Source: Sva-07 sp963710625
GTDB lineage: Bacteria > Actinomycetota > Acidimicrobiia > Acidimicrobiales > Ilumatobacteraceae
Assembly (NCBI GenBank): GCA_963710625.1
Contig: CAVQBG010000028.1
Location: 43,835 to 107,834, forward strand
Reading direction: 5' to 3'
DNA: 64,000 nucleotides
The position numbers and the translations under genes are program-made. Below, piece by piece: positions 27,490 to 35,668 of the stretch. The stretch's first letter is position 1. The number at the start of each line of letters is the position of its first letter. The notes beneath the pieces are model-generated. The model did no database searches. It was given only the letters and a program-made list of their open reading frames with translations, and was not told the DNA's origin.

Positions 27490-27958
27490 CTGCAGCCCCG
27501 GCGAGCACAGCACCCGCCGACGGTCCGGGAGTCTGGTCGAACGACTCCTCGACGATCATCTCGACCGCCACCATCCGGTGGGGCAGCATCCGGCGCAACG
27601 ACTCCACCGGGTTGCCGTCGGTTCGATGCACGGCGGCGAAGAACCTCTCGCTCTGGAGCCGGGCGAGTTCGACGTCGGCGGCGGTCGGGGCCTCGACCAC
27701 CAGCGGCCGCCCCTTGAGCTGCACCGACTGGTACGTACTCACCTCGGCGCCGGTCAACGACACCGTGCCGGACTGAAGGCTGTCGACGACGGCAGGGTCA
27801 TCGGCGCTCATCACGAGGCGCAGCCGGCGGCCGTCGACGTCGATCACCGATGCTGCCCACGCGCGGTCGGCCCGAGGCCAACCGTCGGCCGACACCGTGC
27901 CCACGACCAGGCCGGCGCCGGTCTCCAAGATCGTCACCAACTCCGTTGCGAACGCCAC
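27482..27958 (-). CDS. pyridoxamine 5'-phosphate oxidase-related flavin-binding protein
   Basis: 158 residues. A single split-barrel domain with GAGLVVGTVSADGWPRADRAWAA and LVMSADDPAVVDSLQSGTVSLTG, close to proteins annotated as PNPOx-like FMN- or F420-binding. Reaction unknown. GTG start at 27958. It is first in a two-gene unit with the PNPOx/GAF/winged-helix fusion, which shares the same fold in its first domain, so the two probably share a ligand. Confidence 0.75.
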   Translation of the reverse strand: MAFATELVTILETGAGLVVGTVSADGWPRADRAWAASVIDVDGRRLRLVMSADDPAVVDSLQSGTVSLTGAEVSTYQSVQLKGRPLVVEAPTAADVELARLQSERFFAAVHRTDGNPVESLRRMLPHRMVAVEMIVEESFDQTPGPSAGAVLAGAADG

Positions 27959-27987
27959 CGCAGCCTCCTGATCGAGCCTTGAGGATA

Positions 27988-28005
27988 CGTGAGGAAACTC
28001 TCACG
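27988..28005. promoter_or_regulatory. CGTGAG-N6-CTCACG palindrome before the hemerythrin gene
   Basis: Perfect six-base arms in the 139-base divergent gap between the PNPOx gene and the hemerythrin-domain gene, 30 bases from the GTG of one and 92 bases before the ATG of the other. Placement suggests a shared operator; regulator not identifiable. Confidence 0.4.
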
Positions 28006-28097
28006 ATCTGCATACGAGGAGTTCAGGAACGGGCGGCCGGTGGAGTGTTCACGATGGTCGGTGTCGGCTCGAAGGTCGAGTCGACGGAGAGGAACAC

Positions 28098-28832
28098 ATG
28101 ACCACCATCACCCCGACGACCCCCGTCGCGCCCGAGGTCACCATCGTCGATCCCGATTTCCGGATCCCGGCCGTCGATCTCTACCGCGACATCCACAAGG
28201 GCATCCGCGCCGAGCTGTTCGCCGTCACGTCGACGGCCGGCAGCATCGACCCATCGGACCGTTGCGACCGCGCGGCCCTCGCCGACCACATCGCCTCGGT
28301 CGCCGAGGTCCTCGAATCGCACGCCCACCACGAGGACAGCATCATCGATCCGGTGCTCGAACGACATCTGCCGGAGCTCGCGAACGAGATCACCACCGAC
28401 CACGGGCGCCTCGAGGCGATGTTCGCATCGATCATCGAGCTCGCCGGCGCCACCATCGACGCTGCGGGCGACGACCAGCGACGCCTGCTGCAACTCCTCC
28501 ACCTCGACCTCGCCCGATTCACCAGCTCGTACCTCGAGCACATCGACCTGGAGGAGCGTGCCGTGATGCAACGGCTCCCGCAGGTCGTCGGCTTCGAGCA
28601 GATCGCGGCGATGCACGGCGCGATCGTCGGCTCGATCCCACCCGACGAGATGGCCCGGAGCCTGGCGTTCATGCTGCCGGCGATGAACATCGACGACCGC
28701 ACCGAGCTGTTCAACGGCATGCGTCTGGCGGCACCCCCCGAGGCGTTCGACGCGACGATCGGCCTGGCTCGATCGGTGTTGCGACCGATCGACTTCGCCG
28801 TCCTCGCCAATCGCCTGGGGATGGACCGATGA
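28098..28832 (+). CDS. hemerythrin HHE-domain protein
   Basis: 244 residues. Iron-ligand positions of an HHE four-helix bundle are visible: LYRDIHKGIRAEL, HAHHEDSIIDPVL, TTDHGRLEAMF and SYLEHIDLEERAVM. Such di-iron proteins bind oxygen or NO or act in oxidative stress. The C-terminal 80 residues are helical and of unknown role. ATG 28098 follows GAGAGGAACAC. Separated from the convergent zinc-finger gene by a strong stem-loop. Confidence 0.82.
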   Translation: MTTITPTTPVAPEVTIVDPDFRIPAVDLYRDIHKGIRAELFAVTSTAGSIDPSDRCDRAALADHIASVAEVLESHAHHEDSIIDPVLERHLPELANEITTDHGRLEAMFASIIELAGATIDAAGDDQRRLLQLLHLDLARFTSSYLEHIDLEERAVMQRLPQVVGFEQIAAMHGAIVGSIPPDEMARSLAFMLPAMNIDDRTELFNGMRLAAPPEAFDATIGLARSVLRPIDFAVLANRLGMDR

Positions 28833-28865
28833 GATGGCACGGTGGGACCACAGGCAGCCATCAAC

Positions 28866-28894
28866 TGCCGGGCTGAACCTCGTTCGGCCCGGCA
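28866..28894. terminator. bidirectional stem-loop terminator candidate
   Basis: TGCCGGGCTGAAC pairs with GTTCGGCCCGGCA over 13 bp with a single T-G mismatch and a CTC loop. It sits between two convergent genes. No U tract follows, as is common in high-GC actinobacteria. Confidence 0.6.
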
Positions 28895-28918
28895 GCGCGC
28901 CAGGGCGATCGATGCGCC

Positions 28919-29065
28919 TCAGTCGTGCGGCATCTCGTGCGGCTCGATCGTCTCCACCACTGCAGCGTGTTCCGGATGGTCGTGGAGGATGTGGTCCTTC
29001 ACCTCGTTGTGGTAGCTGAAGATCAGTTCGCAATACGGACAGGCGTGTGTGGTCAATCCGCTCAT
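28919..29065 (-). CDS. 48-residue classical C2H2 zinc-finger protein
   Basis: The chain is essentially one finger: CPYC at residues 9-12, then twelve residues, His at 25 and His at 30 (Cys-x2-Cys-x12-His-x4-His), with the hydrophobic Phe at the expected position. The tail HPEHAAVVETIEPHEMPHD is acidic. Classical C2H2 fingers are rare in bacteria apart from Ros/MucR. A DNA-, RNA- or protein-binding role is possible. Start ATG 29065; the reading frame continues upstream only as a shadow. Lies opposite the NTF2-like gene, whose GTG is 72 bases away. Confidence 0.72.
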   Translation of the reverse strand: MSGLTTHACPYCELIFSYHNEVKDHILHDHPEHAAVVETIEPHEMPHD

Positions 29066-29137
29066 GACACGATCGTCCACCCGAATCGCCTGCACGACCA
29101 GGGTCGTTCGGTCCGTCCACGAAGTACGGTCGGCGAC

Positions 29138-29518
29138 GTGGACCCCGTGATCGACGACGTGCTCACGGCCAACCGTGCGTTCTACGACGCGCACGAGTCC
29201 CGCGACCTCGACCTCATGCGGGCCGTGTGGGAGCACAGCCAACGCACCGTGTGCGTCCATCCGGGGTGGCCGATCCTGCGCACCTGGCCGATCATCGAGG
29301 AGTCGTGGCGACGGATCCTCGAGGGCCCCGGACGCAACCAGTTCATCCTCACCAACGAGGCGGTCGCGATCGACGGCGACATCGCCTGGGTGACGCTCGA
29401 CGAGAACCTGGTCGACGCCGGCGGCACCGGCACCGTCGCGGCCACCAACCTCTACGCCCGCAACGACGACGTCTGGCTGCTCGTCGCCCACCACGGCTCC
29501 CCCGTCATCCCCCGCTGA
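29138..29518 (+). CDS. SnoaL/NTF2-like domain protein
   Basis: 126 residues. ANRAFYDAHESRDLDLMRAVWEHS and VHPGWPILRTWPIIEESWRRIL with GDIAWVTLDENL are the pattern of the SnoaL_3/ketosteroid-isomerase-like fold. No catalytic role can be assigned. Start is GTG 29138. The stop codon TGA directly abuts the complement of the glutaminase stop with no base between. Confidence 0.75.
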   Translation: MDPVIDDVLTANRAFYDAHESRDLDLMRAVWEHSQRTVCVHPGWPILRTWPIIEESWRRILEGPGRNQFILTNEAVAIDGDIAWVTLDENLVDAGGTGTVAATNLYARNDDVWLLVAHHGSPVIPR

Positions 29519-30487
29519 TCAGCGGCGCCAGGGGCGGTCGGGGTCGAAGAGGTGCATGTCGAAGCGCTGCGAGAGTTCCTCGAACACGCGCAGCCCCCGC
29601 ACGCTGTTGCCGATCGGGTCGAGCCGCGGTGAGAACGTCGCCATCCCGCCGACGCCCGGCAACATCGCGAGGATGCCGCCGCCGACGCCACTCTTCGCGG
29701 GGATCCCGACGGAGTAGGCCCACTCGCCCGCGTAGTTGTACATCCCGCACGTCAGTGCCACGGTCAGCATGTCGCGCGTCACCTCACGGGGTACCACCTG
29801 TTCTCCGGTGATCGGATGGACACCGTGGTTCGCGATCGTGGCGCCGATGACGGCGAGGTCGCGTGCGGTGACGAGCACCGAGCACTGCCCGAAGTAGAGG
29901 TCGAGGGTGACCTCGACGGCATCGCCGATGATGCCTCGGCTCAGCATCAGGTAGGCGATCGCCCGGTTGCGGTTGCCCGTGCGCTGTTCCGATGCCCAGA
30001 CCTCCCGATCGATCTCCGGCCGGCGGCCGAGGTACCGCTCGAACATCGATCGCATCTCCTCGACGCCCTCCTCGACCGAACCGCCGACCACCAGGTCGGT
30101 GATCGCGATCGCGCCGGCGTTGACCATCGGATTCGGCGCGCGGTTGGTGGCGTCGTCGAGCTCGATCGCGTTGAACGCATCGCCGGTCGGCGCCACGCCG
30201 ACACGTTCGAGCACCCGGTCGCGGCCGTGCATCTCGAGCGCGAGGCCGTACATCAGGAGCTTGGAGATCGACTGGATCGTGAAGGTCTGGTCGACATCGC
30301 CCACCCCGATGTGCTCGCCATCGGTGGTCATCGCGGCGATGGCGAACCGGTCGGGATCGACGTCGGCGAGTTCGGGGATGTACGACGCCGGCTCGCCCTC
30401 GGTCAGCGGCCCGAATCGCTCGTGCAGCTCGACGCACGCCTGCTCGAACCATGCCCGCCGGATCTCACGCTCGTCCACATCGATCAT
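29519..30487 (-). CDS. glsA: glutaminase A
   Basis: 322 residues, normal for the serine-dependent glutaminase family. The Ser-x-x-Lys motif is in TIQSISKLLMYGLAL (about residue 75), and NPMVNAGAIAITDLV, the Tyr-containing MYNYAGEWAYSVGIPAKSGVGGG in outline, and the late GNSVRG are all conserved. It hydrolyses glutamine to glutamate and ammonia. ATG 30487. Divergent from the AIM24 gene across a 47-nt palindrome. Confidence 0.93.
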   Translation of the reverse strand: MIDVDEREIRRAWFEQACVELHERFGPLTEGEPASYIPELADVDPDRFAIAAMTTDGEHIGVGDVDQTFTIQSISKLLMYGLALEMHGRDRVLERVGVAPTGDAFNAIELDDATNRAPNPMVNAGAIAITDLVVGGSVEEGVEEMRSMFERYLGRRPEIDREVWASEQRTGNRNRAIAYLMLSRGIIGDAVEVTLDLYFGQCSVLVTARDLAVIGATIANHGVHPITGEQVVPREVTRDMLTVALTCGMYNYAGEWAYSVGIPAKSGVGGGILAMLPGVGGMATFSPRLDPIGNSVRGLRVFEELSQRFDMHLFDPDRPWRR

Positions 30488-30529
30488 GGGCCGCAGCGTA
30501 GGACCCTGGCATGGGGACCTCCCCGGCAC

Positions 30530-30576
30530 GTCTCGGCGGAATGTGTTTCGGCAGCTGCAACCACATCCGCCGAGAG
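30530..30576 (+). repeat. 47-nt palindromic repeat, family 1, copy B
   Basis: GTCTCGGCGGA at the left and TCCGCCGAGAG at the right, with the core GTTTCGGCAG followed by TGCAACCACA. Arms continue to pair past one bulged base. Located between divergent glsA and AIM24 genes. Confidence 0.84.
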
Positions 30577-30645
30577 TTGAACGGGCATGGTCGGCCGGCG
30601 CAGTAGCTTCGCTCCAGACGACACCAACACCAGCCGGGAGGACCG

Positions 30646-31323
30646 ATGCGCACCGAGATCACGTTCAGCCCAGCCTTCGCGATGGCGAGCCTGCACCTGG
30701 AACCCGGCGAATCGGTGAAGGCCGAGGCCGGAGCGATGATGGCGATGTCGCCGTCGGTCGAGATCGCCACCAGCACGCAGGGCGGGATCATGAAGGGCCT
30801 TCGCCGTTCGGTGCTCGGTGGTGAGTCGTTCTTCATGAACACGTTCACCGCCACCGGGCCCGACGCGCACGTCGTCGTCGCCCCGGCGCTGCCCGGCGAC
30901 ATCATCACGTGGCCGATCAGCGGCACGACCGTCTACCTGCAGTCCGGCTCGTACCTCGCCTCCCCCGAGACGATCGACATCGACAGCAAATGGGGCGGAG
31001 CGAAGACCTTCTTCAGCAAGGAGGGCCTCTTCATGCTCAAGTGCAGCGGCACCGGCGACCTGATCGTCTCCAGCTACGGTGCCATCCACGCCGTCGACCT
31101 CGCACCCGGACAGAGCTACACCGTCGACACCGGCCACATGGTCGGCTGGGAGGAGGGAGTCGGCTACGAGGTGCAGAGGGCCGGGAGTTGGAAGTCGACC
31201 GTGCTCGGCGGTGAGGGGTTGGTCGTGAAACTCACGGGGCCCGGGCGCGTGTACATCCAGACCCGGAGCCCATCGGACTTCATCGACTGGCTCACGCCGA
31301 AGCTGCCCAGCCAGCGTTCCTGA
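30646..31323 (+). CDS. AIM24/TIGR00266 family protein
   Basis: 225 residues. The early LEPGESVKAEAGAMMAMS, GLRRSVLGGESFFMNTF and GGEGLVVKLTGPGRVYIQTR are the hallmarks of this beta-rich family, whose members in bacteria are of unknown function (the yeast relative is mitochondrial). No signal peptide or membrane helix. ATG 30646 follows GGGAGG at a normal distance. Flanked on both sides by copies of the same 47-nt palindrome. Confidence 0.87.
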   Translation: MRTEITFSPAFAMASLHLEPGESVKAEAGAMMAMSPSVEIATSTQGGIMKGLRRSVLGGESFFMNTFTATGPDAHVVVAPALPGDIITWPISGTTVYLQSGSYLASPETIDIDSKWGGAKTFFSKEGLFMLKCSGTGDLIVSSYGAIHAVDLAPGQSYTVDTGHMVGWEEGVGYEVQRAGSWKSTVLGGEGLVVKLTGPGRVYIQTRSPSDFIDWLTPKLPSQRS

Positions 31324-31346
31324 GTCGACCACCTCCGACGAGCCAA

Positions 31347-31393
31347 GTCTCGGCGGATCCTGTTTCGGCAGGTGCAACCACAACCGCCGAGAG
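31347..31393 (+). repeat. 47-nt palindromic repeat, family 1, copy C
   Basis: Starts GTCTCGGCGGATCCTG, centre TTTCGGCAGG, ends CCGCCGAGAG. Same orientation as copy B and only 770 bases from it. Lies between convergent genes. Confidence 0.84.
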
Positions 31394-31411
31394 CTGCGTG
31401 TGACCTGGACG

Positions 31412-31708
31412 TCAGGCGGGGAGCAGGGTGCGGCGGGTCGGCCAGACGATCTCGGCGAGCGTCGGTGCGGTCGCGCCACGATCGCTGCGACCGACGACCT
31501 GGATCGACAGCTTGCAGAACGCACGCTCGCGGGCGACGGCCGGCTCGGTCGGGTCGGCGAGCACGCCGATCGCAACGGGGCTGGCGTCGACCGAGCGGGC
31601 GACCTCGACGAACGAGATCATCACGTCGGCGGGTACGGCTTCGATCCCCTCGGCCTCGATGGCGTCGGAGAACCGGTCGAGAAGTTCGCGAGTGGGGTTC
31701 GTTTCCAT
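31412..31708 (-). CDS. small conserved-looking hypothetical protein
   Basis: 98 residues with no motif I recognise. The sequence is a plausible soluble alpha/beta protein (LLDRFSDAIEAEGIEAVPADVMISFVEVA; ending in PTLAEIVWPTRRTLL). It begins 77 bases from the LysR gene in the opposite direction, with an inverted repeat between them, so it is the most likely target of that regulator. GC-rich third positions support it as a real gene. Confidence 0.55.
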   Translation of the reverse strand: METNPTRELLDRFSDAIEAEGIEAVPADVMISFVEVARSVDASPVAIGVLADPTEPAVARERAFCKLSIQVVGRSDRGATAPTLAEIVWPTRRTLLPA

Positions 31709-31763
31709 GAATTCAACCTACGAACCGGCGAGGTCAATCACTAGCGATGCTTTCTACTCATAT

Positions 31764-31782
31764 ACATCAGTTATGCTGATGT
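31764..31782. promoter_or_regulatory. ACATCAG-N5-CTGATGT operator candidate
   Basis: Perfect seven-base arms in an AT-rich divergent gap, ending three bases before the LysR start codon. The T-N11-A form fits a LysR-family binding site and suggests autorepression. Confidence 0.6.
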
Positions 31783-31785
31783 TCA

Positions 31786-32768
31786 ATGCCTTCGCTCCGC
31801 GACCTCGACATGCGCCTGATCGTGACGTTCGACGCCGTCGCGCTCGAGGGCACGTTCGGCGCGCGGCCGAGCGGCTGGGGTACACGCAATCGGCGGTCAG
31901 CCAGCAGATCGCATCGCTCGAGCGGGTCATCGGCGCCAAGGTCTTCGACCGTCCCGGCGGGCCGAGGCCGGTGGAACTGACACCGCTCGGCGCCCATCTC
32001 CTCGAACACGGCCGGTCGCTGCTCGCCCAGCTCGACCGGATCGCCGACGACCTCGACCGATTCGAGGCGGGTGATGCGGGCCGGTTGCGCGTCGGCACGT
32101 TCCAGAGCATCTCCAACACCGTGCTCCCGCAGCTGATCGGAGCGATGCGGCGCGAGCTTCCGAATCTCGAGATCGTGGCGTTCGAGAGCGACTACGACGA
32201 GGTGCTCCACGACCGGCTCGAGGCAGGCGACCTCGACCTGAGTTTCGTGGTCGGCGACATCGATCCGGTGTTCGACACCCGCCACCTGCTCAACGATCCG
32301 TTCCGCCTGCTCGCCCGGCCGGGTCAGTTCCCGCCCGGCCCGGTGTCGGTCAGCGTGGCGGGCGAGGAGCCGTTGATCGGCCAACACGAGAACTCGTGCC
32401 AGCTCCTCAACGAGGCGGGGCTGCGGTCGGCCGGCGTGGAACCGAGCTACGTGTTCCGCTCGAACGACAACGGCACCGTCGCCGCCATGGTCCGCGCCGG
32501 GATGGGGGTCGCCGTCCTGCCGTTGCTGTGTACCGAGCCGGAAGATCCTCGTGTGAGCCTGCATCCACTGGTACCAGCATTCGCCGGCCGCGAGATCTCG
32601 ATCGCCTGGCGGGCGGGGCACACCCTGTCGCCCGCAGCGGAGCGATTCATCCAACTGGCGGTCGAGGTCAGTGGACAGGTCGCCCTGCGCTTCGCCGAAC
32701 TCGACGCGCACGCGCCGCAACCAGGCCGCCGCACCGGTCGCCGACGGGCACGCGCCGCGACGGCCTGA
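31786..32768 (+). pseudogene. LysR-type regulator interrupted by a one-base deletion
   Basis: Residues from ATG 31786 read MPSLRDLDMRLIVTF through GTFG. The frame is then lost at about 31860 and resumes as RAAERLGYTQSAVSQQIASLE, the rest of a normal helix-turn-helix, and continues as a full substrate-binding domain to 32768. Inserting a single C after TTCGGC restores an unbroken LysR protein of about 327 residues. No slippery sequence or stem-loop suggests programmed shifting, so this is either a recent mutation or a sequencing error. The intact operator upstream argues the gene functioned recently. Confidence 0.8.
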
Positions 32769-32812
32769 CCGCCGCGACCAACCGGCCACGACCGGCTTGA
32801 CGATCGCGGGGC

Positions 32813-33436
32813 TCAATCGGCCGAGCGGCGGGCCACCACCGCATAGAGCGGGTCGCTGCGGGCGCCACGATTGCGGTGCTCCACCGTGGCAGGTTCGAAA
32901 CCGGCGGTGAGCTCGAAGTACGCGGCGACGATCGCGCAGTGGCCCTCGTCGTCGGTCGACAGCCAGCCCCGGATCGCCTTGGTCGGGAAGCAGCGGTTCG
33001 AGAAGGTCGTGACGAACGGCCCGCCGCGGCGGAGCACGCGGGCAACCTCGGCGAACACCTCGAGAGGTCGCGTCAGGTAATCGACCGAGACGCAGCACGT
33101 GACGGCATCGAAGCTCGCGTCGTCGAACGGCAGCGTCGGGTCGACGTTGAGGTCCTTCACCACCCTGCTCGACGCCATCTCGTTGGCCCGCAGCTCGACC
33201 TCGTTCATCCCCATCGCCACGAGCCGGCGCGGCGGCGTGCGGAAGTGAGAGACCCACGACGAACAGATGTCGAGCACGTCTCCGGTCAGCTCCAACTCGT
33301 CGTAGAGCTCCCCGACGGCGGCGATCGCACCGTCATCGATGTGGGTCACCAGCCGCTGGGGGACATAGAAGGTCGCGTCGGGCGACTCGTCGGCACGGTC
33401 GAAGAACCCGGACGGGAAGACCTGCTCGTTCGCCAT
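32813..33436 (-). CDS. class I SAM-dependent methyltransferase-like protein
   Basis: 207 residues. GDVLDICSSWVSHF takes the place of the SAM-binding glycine loop, VVKDLNVDPTLPFDDASFDAVTCCVSVDYL follows in outline, and VLRRGGPFVTTFSNRCFPTKAIRGWL completes the Methyltransf_11-like core. The glycine-rich loop is less canonical than in the protein at 14404, so SAM binding should be treated as likely rather than certain. ATG 33436. Convergent with the LysR pseudogene and divergent from the acyl-CoA dehydrogenase-like gene. Confidence 0.75.
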   Translation of the reverse strand: MANEQVFPSGFFDRADESPDATFYVPQRLVTHIDDGAIAAVGELYDELELTGDVLDICSSWVSHFRTPPRRLVAMGMNEVELRANEMASSRVVKDLNVDPTLPFDDASFDAVTCCVSVDYLTRPLEVFAEVARVLRRGGPFVTTFSNRCFPTKAIRGWLSTDDEGHCAIVAAYFELTAGFEPATVEHRNRGARSDPLYAVVARRSAD

Positions 33437-33501
33437 CGCCGGGACGGTACCGGCCGGGCACGAACCGTGCGGTGCCGAGCGACGATGCGACACTGGTCGC
33501 C

Positions 33502-34566
33502 ATGGACTCAGACGCGGCGGCCGTGATCGACCGCGCACGAGCGGTTGCCGACTCGGTGCTGTTCCCCCGGGCGCAGGACGTCGATCGGGGCCTGACGCCG
33601 CCCGTGGACGGGCTGGGTGCACTCGCCGAGGCCGGACTGTTCGGGATCAGCGGACCGCCGTCGCACGGCGGGAGCGACCTCGATCCGATCAGCGCTCGCC
33701 GCGTGATCGCATCGGTGGGCAGCGGGTGCGGGGCCACCTTCTTCGTCTGGGTGCAACACCTCGGGGTGGTCCGATCGGTGCGGTCGTCACCCAATGTTGC
33801 CCTCGTCGACGCACTGCTCACCCGGATGTGCGCCGGTGAGCTGATCGCCGGTGTCGCCTTCGCCCACGTGCGCCGAGCTGGTCCTCCTGCGATCCTGGCA
33901 ACGCCGATCGGCAACGGCGGTTGGCGCCTCGATGGACATGCCCCATGGGTCACGTCGTGGGGCATCGCCGACTGGTTCTGCGTGGCCGCCGAATCCGCAG
34001 GTGGCGAACTCGTGTGGTCGATGATCCCGGCGTCGACGACCGACGGCATCACGGCCACACCGCTCCCGCTGCCCGTGTTCGGGGCGACCGGCACGGTTGC
34101 GGTCGCGTTCGATGGGTGCACGATTTCGGCCGACCAGGTCGTCACGATCGAGGATGCAGCCCGCTGGCGGGCGAAGGACCGTGTGCGCGCCGCCACGGGC
34201 CAGCCGGCGGTGCTCGGCGTCGCCGACCGTGCGATCCGACTCCTCGGCGACACGACTGGGGACAACGATGCGTCTCGCGCAGCCAGACGACTCCGCGACG
34301 AGCTCGATGCAGCCTGGAGACGCGACGACGCGCTCATCGGCGCCCCGCCGCACGACGACGTCGAATCGCACATCGCGGCGGCGAGCGATCATCGGGCGGC
34401 GTGCCTCGACCTCGCCCGACGAGCGACCACCGCACTGATCGCCGCCACGGGCGGGCGGGGGATGGATCTCGACCACCCAGCGCAGCGCCTCGCCCGCGAG
34501 GCCGACTTCTACGTCATCCAGGCGCAGACGGCCGACGGCCGCGCCGCGACCCTGCGATCGGTCTGA
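33502..34566 (+). CDS. acyl-CoA dehydrogenase-like flavoprotein
   Basis: 354 residues. GLGALAEAGLFGISGPPSHGGSDLD and GATFFVWVQHLGVVR belong to the N-terminal helical domain. FAHVRRAG with WRLDGHAPWVTSWGIADWFCVAA marks the middle beta domain, and ATGGRGMDLDHPAQRLAREADFYVIQAQT the C-terminal FAD-binding end. The chain is somewhat short for the family. Substrate is not inferable; the catalytic glutamate is not evident to me. ATG 33502 chosen over an in-frame ATG 30 bases upstream. Two bases separate it from the DUF167 gene. Confidence 0.78.
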   Translation: MDSDAAAVIDRARAVADSVLFPRAQDVDRGLTPPVDGLGALAEAGLFGISGPPSHGGSDLDPISARRVIASVGSGCGATFFVWVQHLGVVRSVRSSPNVALVDALLTRMCAGELIAGVAFAHVRRAGPPAILATPIGNGGWRLDGHAPWVTSWGIADWFCVAAESAGGELVWSMIPASTTDGITATPLPLPVFGATGTVAVAFDGCTISADQVVTIEDAARWRAKDRVRAATGQPAVLGVADRAIRLLGDTTGDNDASRAARRLRDELDAAWRRDDALIGAPPHDDVESHIAAASDHRAACLDLARRATTALIAATGGRGMDLDHPAQRLAREADFYVIQAQTADGRAATLRSV

Positions 34567-34568
34567 CC

Positions 34569-34892
34569 GTGGCGACCGACCGCCCGGAGCTGCAGGCCAC
34601 CGACCATGGCGTGGTGCTGACCGTGCACGCCCAGCCCAACGCCCGCCGCACCGAGATCGTCGGTCGGCACGGCGACGCGGTCAAGATCCGAGTGGCCGCG
34701 CCGCCCACCGACGACCGTGCGAACGAGGCGCTCGTCGCGTTCGTCGCCGACATGTTCGGGGTGCGCTCCGGTGCGGTGACGGTGCGTTCGGGTGGTTCCA
34801 GCCGCCACAAGCGACTGCGCATCGACGGCCTCGACCTCGCCACTGCGATGCAGACCCTCGACGGCCGGATGCAGGGCCTCCCGGGCGCCTGA
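34569..34892 (+). CDS. DUF167/YggU family protein
   Basis: 107 residues. LTVHAQPNARRTEIVG and KIRVAAPPTDDRANEALVAFVA followed by VRSGGSSRHKRLRIDGL match this small family of unknown function. GTG start, two bases after the stop of the preceding gene, so they are one operon. Ends just before a 50-nt palindrome. Confidence 0.88.
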   Translation: MATDRPELQATDHGVVLTVHAQPNARRTEIVGRHGDAVKIRVAAPPTDDRANEALVAFVADMFGVRSGAVTVRSGGSSRHKRLRIDGLDLATAMQTLDGRMQGLPGA

Positions 34893-34905
34893 CGCGGTTT
34901 CACCC

Positions 34906-34955
34906 GTTTGCGTTGCATTCCGGGTGGACCGGGCCAATGAAAACGCGACGCAAAC
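34906..34955 (-). repeat. 50-nt palindromic repeat, family 2, copy 6 (reverse orientation)
   Basis: Plus strand starts GTTTGCGTTGC and ends GCGACGCAAAC. Its reverse complement aligns best with copy 5, sharing the centre's GTCCACCCGGAATGCAACG. It is the only copy in reverse orientation and lies between DUF167 and the dienelactone hydrolase-like gene. Confidence 0.85.
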
Positions 34956-35005
34956 CGAAGTGGGCGGGTGCGATCGGGTCGTGGCGGGTGCTCTACCGTC
35001 TGCGC

Positions 35006-35668
35006 ATGACACGCCTCACCGCCAGCGACGGACACGAACTCGACGCCTACGAGGTGCATCCCGACGGAGCGGCCGCGTCGATCGTGATCGTGCAGGAGAT
35101 CTTCGGCGTCAATGCACACATCCGCTCGGTCGTCGACCGGTACGCCGAATTCGGGTACCGGGCGATCGCTCCGGCGCTGTTCGACCGTGGCGAGACCGGC
35201 GTCGAGCTCGGCTACGACGACGAGGGCCGCAAACGTGGCATCGAGCTGGCGATGCAGATCGCGTTCGACCCGGCGATGCTCGACGTCGCCGCCGCGGTCG
35301 ACCACGTCGCCGAGACCGGACCGGTCGCCGTGATCGGCTACTGCTTCGGCGGCAGCCTCGCCTGGATCTCGGCGTGCGAACTGCCGATCGCCGCCGCGGT
35401 CGGCTACTACGGCGGCCAGGTGTTCGGCATGATCGACCGCCAGCCGAAGGTGCCGACGATGCTCCACTTCGGCCAGCTCGACCACGGCATCCCCCTCGAC
35501 CAGGTGCAGGCGATCGCCGCTGCGCATCCCGACGTGCCGGTGCACGTCCACCCCGGCGCCGAGCACGGATTCAGCTGCGACGCCCGCGAGTCCTACGACG
35601 CCCGCTCCGCCGCGATCGCGCTCGGCCGCACGCTCGACTTCCTCGCCGACCACGGCATCACCCCGTGA
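35006..35668 (+). CDS. dienelactone hydrolase family protein
   Basis: 220 residues. The nucleophile elbow GYCFGGSLAW has cysteine as in dienelactone hydrolase; the acid is in HFGQLDHGIP and the histidine in HPGAEHGFSCD. EIFGVNAHIRSVVDRYAEFGY is the conserved N-terminal part. It probably hydrolyses lactones or esters; in aromatic degradation the family acts on dienelactone, but no such pathway genes are near. ATG 35006. Its TGA overlaps the next GTG (GTGA). Confidence 0.88.
   Translation: MTRLTASDGHELDAYEVHPDGAAASIVIVQEIFGVNAHIRSVVDRYAEFGYRAIAPALFDRGETGVELGYDDEGRKRGIELAMQIAFDPAMLDVAAAVDHVAETGPVAVIGYCFGGSLAWISACELPIAAAVGYYGGQVFGMIDRQPKVPTMLHFGQLDHGIPLDQVQAIAAAHPDVPVHVHPGAEHGFSCDARESYDARSAAIALGRTLDFLADHGITP

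Noticed and set aside
24994..27717. Open frame of 907 codons on the plus strand over coxE and the PNPOx/GAF gene
   Set aside because: Spans two convergent well-supported genes in the wrong frame and encodes low-complexity Arg/His-rich sequence.
31786..32768. Programmed ribosomal frameshift in the LysR gene
   Set aside because: No slippery heptamer, no downstream structure, and a one-base insertion restores a perfectly normal family sequence.
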